Shown: positions 32,782-40,328 of the stretch, piece after piece | How positions within the stretch are numbered: position 1 is the stretch's first letter | Layout: every line of letters begins with the position of its first letter | Assembly (NCBI GenBank): GCA_013359265.1 | Contig: JABWCD010000015.1 | Coordinates: 1-40,328, forward strand | Reading direction: 5' to 3' | DNA: 40,328 nucleotides | Source of the DNA: Candidatus Hydrogenedentota bacterium | GTDB taxonomy: Bacteria; Hydrogenedentota; Hydrogenedentia; Hydrogenedentales; SLHB01 | Made by a program: the position numbers and the translations under genes | Notes under the pieces: model-generated | What the model was told of the DNA's origin: nothing | Database searches by the model: none | The model's input: only the letters and a program-made list of their open reading frames with translations

Positions 32782-34913
32782 TTTTTCTTGTCTCCGTCGA
32801 GCACCTTGAGCGGGGCGGCGGCCACCATGAAATCGCGCGAACGCCCGCTCTCGAACCGAATCCGCGCGCGCAGTCTCGCGCCGGAGCCGGAAGTATACAT
32901 GACCGTGCCCTTGCCAAACTGGGCGTGCCAGACCCGCGTGCCGAGCTTGAGCCCGCCCGGCGCCGCGGGCGCAGCGGACGCAGGCATCGATCCGGAATTC
33001 TGCCGTGGCTGCTCGCCACCGATGAACGTAAGCTGATCGCGGGGAATTTCCGCGACAAACCGCGAGGTTTCCCGCCCGCCGAACCCGTCCCCAAATACGA
33101 CGCGGGACTTTGCCGCGCACAGGGTCAGGCTGACACGCGCCCGGGTCATTGCAACGTAGCAGAGCCGGCGCTCTTCCTCGATGTCTTCTTCGGATTCGAG
33201 CGCACTGGCGTGCGGAAGCAGACCCTCTTCCAACCCTACCAAGTAGACGTGATCGAACTCAAGGCCCTTCGCGCTGTGGCAAGTCATAAGCGTGACCGCG
33301 GGAAGGCTTGCGTCCCACGAATCGACATCGGACACAAGCGACAATTCCTGCAGGAAGGCGAGCAACCCGCCGCCGCCTTTCGCGTCGAATTGCGCGCAGG
33401 CGGCGCGGAATTCGTCCACCATTTCGAGGCGCGTCCGGTAGTCCTTTTCATCGGCCTGTTGCAGGTATTCGCGGTACTTGGTTCGCAACAGGAGCAAATC
33501 GAGAAGGACAGACGTTGACGCGGACTTGGCTTCGATCGTCAGGTCGTCGATGAGGTGAACGAACTCGGCGATAGACTGGCGGGCGCGCGGCGTAATGGAC
33601 TGGTCGAGTTCGGTCTCGCGCAGCACCTCGATCAGCGATTGCCCGCGGGACGCGGCGTACTGTTCGACAAGTTCCTGTGTGGTAGCGCCGATGCCGCGCG
33701 CGGGAACGTTCAACACGCGGCGCAACGAGACGTCGTCCGCGGGATTGACAAGCAGGCGAAGATACGAGAGAACGTCTTTGATTTCCTTGCGGCCATAGAA
33801 CTTCACGCCGCCCACGACGATGTACGCGAGGCCTTTGCGGCGCATCGCCTCTTCCACAAGCCGGACTTGGCCGTTCGTACGGAACAGCACCGCTACCTGC
33901 GCGGGCGACAGTTTCTTCTCGACCACGTCGTTGGCGACAAACTGCGCCTCGGCTTCGGCGTCGGCGGCCTCGTAAAACCGGACGGGGTCTCCACCTTCGT
34001 TCGCGGTCCAGAGCGTCTTGCCGAGCCGGGACATGTTGTTCCGCACGACGGCGTTCGCGGCCTTGAGTATGGGCGCGGTGCTGCGGTAATTCTGTTCAAG
34101 GCGGAATGTGCGGGAGTCTTGAAAGTCCTTTTCGAAATCGAGGATGTTGCGGATGCTCGCCCCGCGCCAGGAATAGATGCTTTGGTCTTCGTCACCGACG
34201 ACGAAGATGTTGCCGTGAACGCTCGACAGGTGGCGCGCAAGAAGATACTGGGCGCGGTTGGTGTCCTGGTACTCGTCGATGAGCACGTACCGGTAGCGTT
34301 CCGCGTATTTGTGCCGCACGTCCGTGTGTTGATCGAACAATTGCGCGGTGAGGACCAGCAGGTCGTCAAAGTCGACGGCACTGGCGCACCTGAGGGCGTC
34401 GTGGTAGCGGGTCCAAAGCAGACGTAGCGCGTTTTCGCCGGGGTTGGCGGCGGCGGCGAGATCGGGCGTCGCGATGTCCTGCTTGTGCCGGCTGATCCAC
34501 GAAAGCGCGTCGCGCGGCGAGATGGACGCGGCCTGTGTGCCGAGATCGCGGATGAGCTTCTTCATAAGCGACAGTTGGTCAGCGTCGTCGAAGATAGTGA
34601 ACTGCTTCGAGCGATTCAGGCGGTCGATCTCGCGGCGGAGTATGTAGAGCCCGAAACTGTGGAAGGTCCCCAGCCAGGCGCCGACCTTCTCCACGCCGAG
34701 CCGGGAGGCGACGCGGTTGCGCATCTCTTCGGCGGCCTTGTTCGTGAAGGTCAGCGCGAGAATGCTCCGCGCATCGACCCCCTTTTCGGCGACGAGATGC
34801 GCAATGCGTTCGACGATGACACGGGTCTTCCCGGACCCGGCGCCGGCCAGGACGAGGGCTGGGCCATCGCCGCGTAGGACGGCATCTTGTTGGGCTGTAT
34901 TGAGGGCGATCAT
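32778..34913 (-). CDS. pcrA: UvrD/PcrA-type DNA helicase
   Basis: An SF1A 3'-5' helicase in DNA repair and replication-conflict resolution. The 711 residues from ATG 34913 start LNTAQQDAVLRGDGPALVLAGAGSGKTRV, with Walker A at 23-30. Later motifs are LALTFTNKAAEEM, Walker B DEYQDTN, VGDEDQSIYSWRGA, LEQNYRST, VTLMTCHSAKGLEFDHVYLVGL and EERRLCYVAMTRAR. The C-terminus has the DNA-binding tail (LGTRVWHAQFGKGTVMY) typical of PcrA. An upstream in-frame start at 34952 would overlap its promoter, so 34913 is preferred, although no strong ribosome binding site is present. It is the first gene of the pcrA-pheA-cyclophilin run. The uvrD and pcrA names cannot be separated on sequence alone. Confidence 0.95.
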   Translation of the reverse strand: MIALNTAQQDAVLRGDGPALVLAGAGSGKTRVIVERIAHLVAEKGVDARSILALTFTNKAAEEMRNRVASRLGVEKVGAWLGTFHSFGLYILRREIDRLNRSKQFTIFDDADQLSLMKKLIRDLGTQAASISPRDALSWISRHKQDIATPDLAAAANPGENALRLLWTRYHDALRCASAVDFDDLLVLTAQLFDQHTDVRHKYAERYRYVLIDEYQDTNRAQYLLARHLSSVHGNIFVVGDEDQSIYSWRGASIRNILDFEKDFQDSRTFRLEQNYRSTAPILKAANAVVRNNMSRLGKTLWTANEGGDPVRFYEAADAEAEAQFVANDVVEKKLSPAQVAVLFRTNGQVRLVEEAMRRKGLAYIVVGGVKFYGRKEIKDVLSYLRLLVNPADDVSLRRVLNVPARGIGATTQELVEQYAASRGQSLIEVLRETELDQSITPRARQSIAEFVHLIDDLTIEAKSASTSVLLDLLLLRTKYREYLQQADEKDYRTRLEMVDEFRAACAQFDAKGGGGLLAFLQELSLVSDVDSWDASLPAVTLMTCHSAKGLEFDHVYLVGLEEGLLPHASALESEEDIEEERRLCYVAMTRARVSLTLCAAKSRVVFGDGFGGRETSRFVAEIPRDQLTFIGGEQPRQNSGSMPASAAPAAPGGLKLGTRVWHAQFGKGTVMYTSGSGARLRARIRFESGRSRDFMVAAAPLKVLDGDKKK

Positions 34914-34954
34914 GGGTGTCAATTTTCGTAATTTGCGCAGCCTGGGGAGCAAAA

Positions 34955-34983
34955 AGTGTACGGAGATAAACGCCGATTTTCAA
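34955..34983 (-). promoter_or_regulatory. Promoter of pcrA-pheA-cyclophilin
   Basis: On the minus strand, TTGAAA (34978-34983) and TACACT (34955-34960) are separated by 17 bp, giving a leader of about 35 nt. Its -35 box lies only 8 bp from that of the divergent promoter. Confidence 0.65.
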
Positions 34984-34991
34984 GCTGTCAT

Positions 34992-35020
34992 TTGACGGTC
35001 TCTAGATCGCATGGTATCAT
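34992..35020 (+). promoter_or_regulatory. Promoter of the pseudopilin gene
   Basis: TTGACG (34992-34997) and TATCAT (35015-35020) with a 17-bp spacer, close to consensus. The predicted start is near 35027, about 30 nt before the ATG. It is back to back with the pcrA promoter. Confidence 0.8.
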
Positions 35021-35058
35021 CCCGTTGGAGCCGTTCGAGATAACGGGAGAGGTGCCTC

Positions 35059-35973
35059 ATGAAAACGGTGCGCGCTGCGGGGTTTACGCTAATCGAACTG
35101 CTGACGGTCATCGCCATCATTTCCATCCTGGCCGGTCTCACGGCGGTGGTGCTGCCCGGGGTGCTGGAACGAGCAAAAATTACCGATGCTGTCGCCGACA
35201 TGCGAGCGATTTCAACCTCGCTTCACGGGTATTTTACCGAAGAGGGAACCTACCCCCCAGGCTACGGGTACCAGCTTTTTTCGCAGCAAAGCGCGGCCCC
35301 GGCGACCTACAATCACCATCCTTACACTTTCGAGGCGGGCATTGACGTGGCCATTGACGCATATAATAGTTCCGGCGACGCCTATGATCGTTTCAGTCAG
35401 AACTACGACACGAACGAAGACGGCACGTTGCAGATGCTGGAGTTCATCCCGCTGGGCGACACGGGGTTCCTGAACATTGCGCCGAACGCGGATCCGTACC
35501 CCGGGGGCAGCTTGTTGACTGCGTTCCCGTCGATGACGGGGAGCAAGCGCCCGTATGTCTACGTCCCGTACTACAAGAAGGACGTGGAGCGGATGCACCG
35601 CCTCGGCGGTGGCGCATGGAATGGCGCGGCCTGGAATCCGGCGTTTGTCGGTGACCAGACCCTGTTCCCGCCGCCGCAATATGACGCGTTTGTTCTCTTG
35701 AGCGTCGGGCCGCTGAACAACACGCGAGGCATCATCAGCCCACCGAACGAAAGCGCATGGCTGACGAGCACAGGCGAGACGATGCCGCAGAGGGCGTACT
35801 ACGTGTTGGGCATGCGCGCGGCGTATCTGGCCACGCGTGACGCCGGCAACGACAACATTCTCGATTTCGACTATCGCGCGCGCCTGCGGGAAGGCCAGGC
35901 CAAGGCGCATCCCGATATGCCGGACCTGCAGAACAAAGGCATTGCGGCGCCGCTCATCTGGAAGTCAGAGTAA
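35059..35973 (+). CDS. Type II secretion-like pseudopilin with EF-hand loop
   Basis: A 304-residue GspG/pilin-like protein. The signal KTVRAAGFTLIELLTVIAII has cleavage after Gly8 and Glu5 of the mature form. The helix ends in VLERAKITDAVADMRAISTSLHGYFTEEGTYPPGYGY, as in major pseudopilins. It is about twice the size of GspG. Near residue 115-127 it has DTNEDGTLQMLE, a canonical calcium EF-hand pattern (D-x-N-x-D-G-x-L-x-x-x-E). GspG is also a calcium-binding protein, but by a different loop. No gsp genes are adjacent. It has its own promoter and a GGGAGAGG site before the ATG. Confidence 0.88.
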   Translation: MKTVRAAGFTLIELLTVIAIISILAGLTAVVLPGVLERAKITDAVADMRAISTSLHGYFTEEGTYPPGYGYQLFSQQSAAPATYNHHPYTFEAGIDVAIDAYNSSGDAYDRFSQNYDTNEDGTLQMLEFIPLGDTGFLNIAPNADPYPGGSLLTAFPSMTGSKRPYVYVPYYKKDVERMHRLGGGAWNGAAWNPAFVGDQTLFPPPQYDAFVLLSVGPLNNTRGIISPPNESAWLTSTGETMPQRAYYVLGMRAAYLATRDAGNDNILDFDYRARLREGQAKAHPDMPDLQNKGIAAPLIWKSE

Positions 35974-35988
35974 CGGGCACAAGAGGGT

Positions 35989-37443
35989 TTATCGCGCGGC
36001 GGCGTTGTCCTCGATGACAACGGCGCCGCGCGATTCGTTTTTGATACGCGCTTCGCCGCGGATAAGGTTGTCGGTGATAACGGCGCGCTGGACGTCTTCC
36101 TTCAACCAGACCTGCGGTTTGTCCTCGCGGAATTCGCAACCGCGCACGAGCAGTGAGCCGCCCAACGCTTCAATCGAATTGACGACCTGGCCCTTGTGAC
36201 CCCATTGCACGAACGTGCAGTCGCTGAACCCCACGGTCCCCCTTCCGTCGATAACCGCGTTGCGGTTGCACGGCCCCCAGAACGCGCAATTGACGAAGCG
36301 CACGGCGCCGGTGTGCGATTTCTCGACGCGCACCATCGTCGGGTCGGGGCCATTGAACGAAACGAATTCGCCGTTGGTGATGAGGATACCGAAGGGCGCG
36401 CTGTTCTCGACGACGACGGCGGTCTGGCAGTTGTCCGCGCCGATGCCGAGGAAATTGCCGTTGGTGACGCCGCTCTTGGTTTCGGTGAAGTGGTAGCCGA
36501 TGTGGTAGCCGAAGCAGAACGTGTTGAGTACGTAATGCCAATCCGTGCGGCCGAACTGAAACGCGACGCCGTGGTCCATTTGCCAGTTGTAGACCGGCGT
36601 GTTGATGGACCACCACGGGTTCCAGTGGACGTTTTCGATGCGGCCAATGTCGTAGATATCGTTTACGTACACGCCGATGTGAATAGGTTGGCCGTGTATG
36701 TTGCGTATAAGCGCGCGCTGGTTCTGGCCGGCGTCGATCCCGTTGTAGGGGTTGAGCAACTCGCAGTCGATCACGGCGGGATTGTTGCCGCGCATTGCGA
36801 TTGTGTATGGATACTTCACCGGCTCCGGTGTGTCTTCCTTCTGATCGGGATAAAAGACACAAAGGCCTTGTACGACCGAATTGGTTTGAAGCGTAATGAA
36901 GGCGGGCGACGCGTCGTTTCCGGCGTCGCCGCGCACGAGCAGCACCGAGCCATACTCTGGCTTTTCATCCGACTTGTCGCGAATGCCGGCGTGGGACGGC
37001 GCGTAGTCGAATGTGCCGCGCAGGGTTACTTCCTTTGGAACGATGAGCCTGCCGGTGAAACTGTAGCGGCCTTCGGGCACGCACACTTCGTTTAGTTTCC
37101 GGCCCGCGGCTTCGTCAAGCGCCTTCTGAAACGCGGCGGTGTTGTCGCTCGTGGCGTCTGCGATTGCGCCGAAATCGCGAACGTTCAGAGATCCGGCCGG
37201 TTTCTCGCCTGCGGCGAGTGCGTTTGCGGCAAGCATCACGTTAAACAGAAATGCGATCAATATCGAGGGTGGGGTTAGCCACAGTCCGAGGCGTGGTTCG
37301 GAGTGAGTAAGGCGATTACGATTACGAGTACGATTACGAGTACGATTACGAGCACGAGCACGAGCTCGAGCACGAGCACAAGCACAAGCACAAATAGTAA
37401 CTGTTATCAGGTAGTTCGTGGAACTGGCTGAGCGTTTCGACAC
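35989..37443 (-). CDS. Secreted pectate-lyase-like beta-helix protein with repeat-coded N-terminus
   Basis: The mature part (from about residue 80) begins SLNVRDFGAIADATSDNTAAFQKALDEAAGR, the start of the Pectate_lyase_3/GH55-type beta-helix fold. Many helix turns follow (VIDCELLNPYNGID, VRFVNCAFWGPC, VGFSDCTFVQWG, LLVRGCEFRED). It probably binds or cuts extracellular polysaccharide; catalytic residues are not clear. The start is uncertain. GTG 37443 has a GGGGAGAA site inside the upstream gene and would add about 60 residues encoded by hexamer DNA (ARARARARNRTRNRTRNRNR). TTG 37260 gives a clean signal peptide (IAFLFNVMLAANALAAG) but no ribosome binding site. The gene follows the WecA-like gene with a 1-bp gap. 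Confidence 0.75.
   Translation of the reverse strand: MSKRSASSTNYLITVTICACACARARARARARNRTRNRTRNRNRLTHSEPRLGLWLTPPSILIAFLFNVMLAANALAAGEKPAGSLNVRDFGAIADATSDNTAAFQKALDEAAGRKLNEVCVPEGRYSFTGRLIVPKEVTLRGTFDYAPSHAGIRDKSDEKPEYGSVLLVRGDAGNDASPAFITLQTNSVVQGLCVFYPDQKEDTPEPVKYPYTIAMRGNNPAVIDCELLNPYNGIDAGQNQRALIRNIHGQPIHIGVYVNDIYDIGRIENVHWNPWWSINTPVYNWQMDHGVAFQFGRTDWHYVLNTFCFGYHIGYHFTETKSGVTNGNFLGIGADNCQTAVVVENSAPFGILITNGEFVSFNGPDPTMVRVEKSHTGAVRFVNCAFWGPCNRNAVIDGRGTVGFSDCTFVQWGHKGQVVNSIEALGGSLLVRGCEFREDKPQVWLKEDVQRAVITDNLIRGEARIKNESRGAVVIEDNAAAR
37310..37395. repeat. Hexamer array inside the 5' part of the beta-helix frame
   Basis: About thirteen CGATTA/CGAGTA/CGAGCA units (reverse-complement form of CGTAAT/CGTACT/CGTGCT). 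The array keeps the minus frame open and joins it to the upstream ribosome binding site, so it decides how long the N-terminus of the secreted protein is. Confidence 0.85.
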
Positions 37444-37444
37444 C

Positions 37445-38554
37445 CTATTTCTCCCCCGTATCCAATCTGTTTACTTCCTCGTCAATCGCGGCCTTGTGCG
37501 TACGCGCGGCGGTAGACATCAGCACGATGACGATTACGACGATCGCGAGGCCCTGGGCGAACGCAAGGACCGTATCGACGTAGCTGGTGCTGTTGCGGAG
37601 CAAGACGCCGCTGATTCCCATCGCGATGGAAATCAGGTAGATGAACATTACGGCCTTCCGCTGGGAGAACCCAATCCAGACCAGCCGGTGCGATAAGTGG
37701 TCCGGCGCACAATGCTCGATGATTTGCCGAATCGATTTGGTCTCACCGCGAATAATGCGCGCGACGAGAATGTACGCGAAATCGAAGATCGGCACACCAA
37801 GAATCAAGACGGGGATCGAAACGGAAACGATGCGGTTTTCGCTCCATTCGCCCATGACGCCAAGCGCGGCAAGCGTAAATCCGAGAAAGAAACTGCCCGC
37901 GTCGCCCATGAAGATGCGCGCGGGCTTGAAGTTGTAGATGAGAAAGCCGAGGTTTGCGCCGATCAGCCCCGACGCAAGCAGCCCGAACCACGACAGGCTG
38001 GTCTCCGTGCCCACGACGAAGAAGACCTGCAGCGCGATGATCAGATACATGGTGGAGACGATGGCCGAGACGCCGCCGGCGAGGCCGTCCATGTTGTCGA
38101 GTCCGTTGAAAGCGCTGGTGACGCCGACGATCCAGAGAATCGTGAGGGCGAGATCGAGCCAATACATCCCGAACGTGCTGAGCAGTACGCCGTACCGCGA
38201 CATAATGTAGGTGACACCGACAAGCGTGAGAAACTTCAGCACGGCCGGCACGCCGCCGCGCCAGTCGTCGATCGCGCCGACCAGCAGGCACACCGCCGAC
38301 CCGAGCATCACGCCTTTCATCGGATTGTCGCGGTAGTTCGGCAGCAGCACGCCAATCGCAAACGCGAGGAAGATGACGATTCCGCCCGCGCGCGGCACAG
38401 GATGCTCGTGAATTTTGTTCTCGGAAACGTGATCGATAATGCCGTATCGGCGGAGGACGTAAATGGCGATTGGCATTAGCAGCGCCGCAACGATGAACGA
38501 CACGCATCCGGCGAGGATGTACGTCCGCGGCCAGTAGTGAAGTCGATCGAGCAT
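37445..38554 (-). CDS. WecA/MraY-like undecaprenyl-phosphate sugar-1-phosphate transferase
   Basis: A polytopic membrane enzyme (369 residues, about ten helices) that starts lipid-linked polysaccharide synthesis by moving a sugar-1-phosphate to undecaprenyl phosphate. Motifs of the PNPT family are present: PRAGGIVIF, VGAIDDWRGG, FNGLDNMDGLAGG, RIFMGDAGSFFLGF and the late HLSHRLVWIG. These match WecA/TagO better than MraY. The start at 38554 gives the usual N-terminus; the open frame upstream is not family-like. Together with the aminotransferase and WbqC-like genes upstream it suggests a surface glycan locus. A separate MraY gene is expected elsewhere. Confidence 0.9.
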   Translation of the reverse strand: MLDRLHYWPRTYILAGCVSFIVAALLMPIAIYVLRRYGIIDHVSENKIHEHPVPRAGGIVIFLAFAIGVLLPNYRDNPMKGVMLGSAVCLLVGAIDDWRGGVPAVLKFLTLVGVTYIMSRYGVLLSTFGMYWLDLALTILWIVGVTSAFNGLDNMDGLAGGVSAIVSTMYLIIALQVFFVVGTETSLSWFGLLASGLIGANLGFLIYNFKPARIFMGDAGSFFLGFTLAALGVMGEWSENRIVSVSIPVLILGVPIFDFAYILVARIIRGETKSIRQIIEHCAPDHLSHRLVWIGFSQRKAVMFIYLISIAMGISGVLLRNSTSYVDTVLAFAQGLAIVVIVIVLMSTAARTHKAAIDEEVNRLDTGEK

Positions 38555-38649
38555 GAATTCCCCGCCCACCCTGCGCCGCGCCGAGTCGCGCGGCGAACTA
38601 ATCGTAATGGCCTGTGCCGCGAAATTCGAGTTCGCGTTTTGCGCAATCC

Positions 38650-39636
38650 CTAGCGAAAGTGCGCCGTGACGGCCTCGATGACAAACCGCACGTCGTCGTC
38701 CGTCATCCCGAGATGCACGGGAATCGACAATGCTTCCGCGTGGGCGCGTTCGGAAGCGGGGCAATGTGCCGAAACGTAGTGGTGCGCGGGCTTGTAGACG
38801 GGGCGCTTGGCTTCGATACCGTGTACGTTCAGGTGCGCTTCGAGCGCGTCGCGCGCGGGCGTTTTGACGACGTACCGAAAATGGATGTGGTTGCTTCCGG
38901 AGGGCAATACGAGCGGCAATGGGCGGAACGCATCGTTGTACGCCAATGCAATCTCCCTTCGCCGCGCGATGAACGCCGGCAACCGCTTGAGTTGCTCGCG
39001 GCCAAGGGCGGCCTGCAGTTCCGTGAGTTTGTAGTTGAAGCGTATGCGGAACTCGTCGCGATTATCGTAGTCGCGCAGATCGCGGACCGCGCGCGCGATC
39101 GACTCGTCGTCCGTGAGCAGCATCCCGCCTTCGCCGGTGGTTATCAGTTTCGTGGCATAGAACGACACGATGGTAACAACGCCGTCGCGTCCCGTGGGAC
39201 CGCCGATGGATTGGGCGATGTCCTCAATTACGCATTGACCGCCGGGCAGCTCCGCGCGCGCGCCGAACAGGTGCGGGACGATGACTGCGTTGCGTTGCGC
39301 AGGTATTGTCTTTGCGTCGATGTTGAAGTCGGGTCCGATGTCGCACAATACCGGCTCTGCGTGCGCCAGGCGCACGGCGTTTATCAGCGATGCGCAGCCG
39401 TAGGACGGCAGCGCAACGCGTCCGCCCGGGCACAGTATTTCGACGGCAAGATGCAGCGCCGCGGTCCCGCTACTGACGGCGACGGCATATCTCCTGCCGA
39501 CGAACGCCGCGCATTCCTGCTCGAACGATTCAACTTCCGCCCCTTGAGCAAGCCGTCCCGAGCGCAGCACGCGCGTGACCGCCGCGATTTCTTCCTCGCC
39601 CACGAACGGTGCGCTATGACGGACCCGATAGTTCAC
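38650..39636 (-). CDS. DegT/DnrJ/EryC1/StrS aminotransferase
   Basis: A PLP-dependent sugar aminotransferase or dehydratase family member of 328 residues, making amino sugars for surface glycans. Family elements are APFVGEEEIAAVTRVLRSGRLAQGAEVESFE, SSGTAALHLAVE, IEDIAQSIGG and SFYATKLITTGEGGML, with the PLP lysine in YATK. The C-terminal region (HFRYVVKTPARDALEAHLNVHGIEAKRPVYKP) is also typical. The GTG start at 39636 overlaps the stop of the WbqC-like gene (GTGTGA), so the two are coupled. The sugar substrate is unknown. Confidence 0.92.
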   Translation of the reverse strand: MNYRVRHSAPFVGEEEIAAVTRVLRSGRLAQGAEVESFEQECAAFVGRRYAVAVSSGTAALHLAVEILCPGGRVALPSYGCASLINAVRLAHAEPVLCDIGPDFNIDAKTIPAQRNAVIVPHLFGARAELPGGQCVIEDIAQSIGGPTGRDGVVTIVSFYATKLITTGEGGMLLTDDESIARAVRDLRDYDNRDEFRIRFNYKLTELQAALGREQLKRLPAFIARRREIALAYNDAFRPLPLVLPSGSNHIHFRYVVKTPARDALEAHLNVHGIEAKRPVYKPAHHYVSAHCPASERAHAEALSIPVHLGMTDDDVRFVIEAVTAHFR

Positions 39637-40322
39637 ACGCCGGCCTTTCCGAGGATGACATCCAGAGAATTCGGGCCACAATGCATGAGCAGATCGACGA
39701 TGGACAAGTCGGGTACGAACGGAGCATGGAATTGCGGATAGACCGGCGCCCGCCAGTCTTGCAGTTTGAGCGCAATTTTTTCGGACTCGAGCCGCGCGGT
39801 ATCGAGGTATTGGCCGATGGCGTATGCGCCGCTGTAGTACGAGTCGGCGCCGACGGCCCGAATGAGGTTTATCAACCGATCGGTCGCGATTCCGGGCGCG
39901 TCGACTCCGCTTGCGTAGACGACGCGCGTTTGAATACCAAGCACGTGAATGAAGTATTCGAGCATGTGTCGATTCAGTTCGTTGAGGGATAACCATTCGC
40001 GTTTGTAGGTGGAATTCAGAAACGGCGCGTGATCGGCGAAATAGGGCGCGCGCCGGTAATTCTGTTCGATGGCGGACCAGTGCTTTTTCCGCCACGGCTG
40101 CGTGTTGTCAACGGTTACATTGTCCAGCGTGCAACCGAGCGGCGCGTGGACGGGGACCGTCAGTAGCAGAGCGCCGTTCGCGGCCTTGATCTTGTTTCGG
40201 TTTTGCCAGCCGTTCTTGTTGTACTGAATGTTGTCGAGCACGACGAACACGTTGGAGCGCGCAATCTTGTCGAAATACCGCAGCCACGGCAGATAATGCA
40301 GTTGGTGAATTCCGCACACCAT
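39633..40322 (-). CDS. WbqC-like family protein
   Basis: A 229-residue protein of the WbqC family, found in O-antigen and other polysaccharide clusters. The family N-terminus is GIHQLHYLPWLRYFDKIARSNVFVVLDNIQYNKNGWQNRNKI. Later matches are WRKKHWSAIEQNYRRAPYF and VYPQFHAPFVPDLSIVDLLMHCG. Its exact activity is unknown; a role in sugar modification or transfer is assumed from context. The ATG at 40322 gives a complete family-like protein, and only 6 bp of upstream sequence remain in the window. It is coupled to the aminotransferase gene downstream. Confidence 0.9.
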   Translation of the reverse strand: MVCGIHQLHYLPWLRYFDKIARSNVFVVLDNIQYNKNGWQNRNKIKAANGALLLTVPVHAPLGCTLDNVTVDNTQPWRKKHWSAIEQNYRRAPYFADHAPFLNSTYKREWLSLNELNRHMLEYFIHVLGIQTRVVYASGVDAPGIATDRLINLIRAVGADSYYSGAYAIGQYLDTARLESEKIALKLQDWRAPVYPQFHAPFVPDLSIVDLLMHCGPNSLDVILGKAGV

Positions 40323-40328
40323 ACGATC

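Overview
The window is a GC-rich bacterial chromosome segment with about 31 recognisable protein genes, separated by unusually repeat-laden intergenic DNA. Several features suggest a member of the PVC-like or Hydrogenedentota-like bacteria: a planctomycete-type cytochrome/DUF1549/DUF1553 protein next to a DUF1501 protein, several prepilin-like proteins with the 'DGHVE' C-terminal motif, secreted beta-helix proteins, and many small palindromic repeats. The phylum is an inference from gene content; no 16S rRNA gene is present. No rRNA, tRNA or CRISPR array was seen.

Layout, left to right. 1-3.2 kb: rpsB-tsf (minus) and a 7Fe ferredoxin (minus), bracketed by two inverted copies of a roughly 150-190 bp repeat. 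3.2-6.4 kb: a prepilin-like protein, a repeat field, and a secreted beta-helix/beta-propeller protein. 6.5-8.6 kb: queE, then a tandem-fused QueD-like protein and a hexapeptide acyltransferase. 8.75-9.03 kb: a compact transcription unit with its own promoter and terminator and a 34-codon frame behind a near-perfect complement of the 16S rRNA 3' end. 9.2-16.7 kb (all minus): a sugar isomerase-like protein, then (in transcription order) HigA, two UPF0175 antitoxins and a DUF3368 PIN toxin, then pepP-efp-accB-[four-helix-bundle gene]-accC-amaP-like. The pepP-efp-accB-accC order is a classic bacterial operon; the four-helix-bundle gene inside it is flanked by inverted repeats and looks like an insertion. 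16.7-20.4 kb: two coupled envelope-protein genes and an HGGxTG-type zinc-finger-like protein in a dense repeat area. 21.3-25.3 kb: recG, aroD and rpsD. 25.4-30 kb: the DUF1549/DUF1553 and DUF1501 pair. 30-34.9 kb (minus): pcrA/uvrD-pheA-tandem cyclophilin, translationally coupled in part. 35-36 kb: a second pseudopilin. 36-40.3 kb (minus): a surface-polysaccharide group (WbqC-like, DegT/DnrJ aminotransferase, WecA-like phosphotransferase) followed by a secreted pectate-lyase-like beta-helix.

The most distinctive signal is the repeat content. Two families dominate: (1) degenerate hexamer arrays of the form CGT-NN-C (CGTGCT, CGTAAT, CGTACT), in islands of 30-130 bp, often as inverted pairs; and (2) a roughly 55-bp two-hairpin element whose 10-bp stem shows compensatory base changes between copies while the TTCC/GGAA loop is fixed. 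The two families are frequently joined in a fixed order, which suggests a composite mobile or structural element. The fused QueD-like protein appears to divide one intersubunit active site between its two halves, and is the most interesting enzyme in the window.
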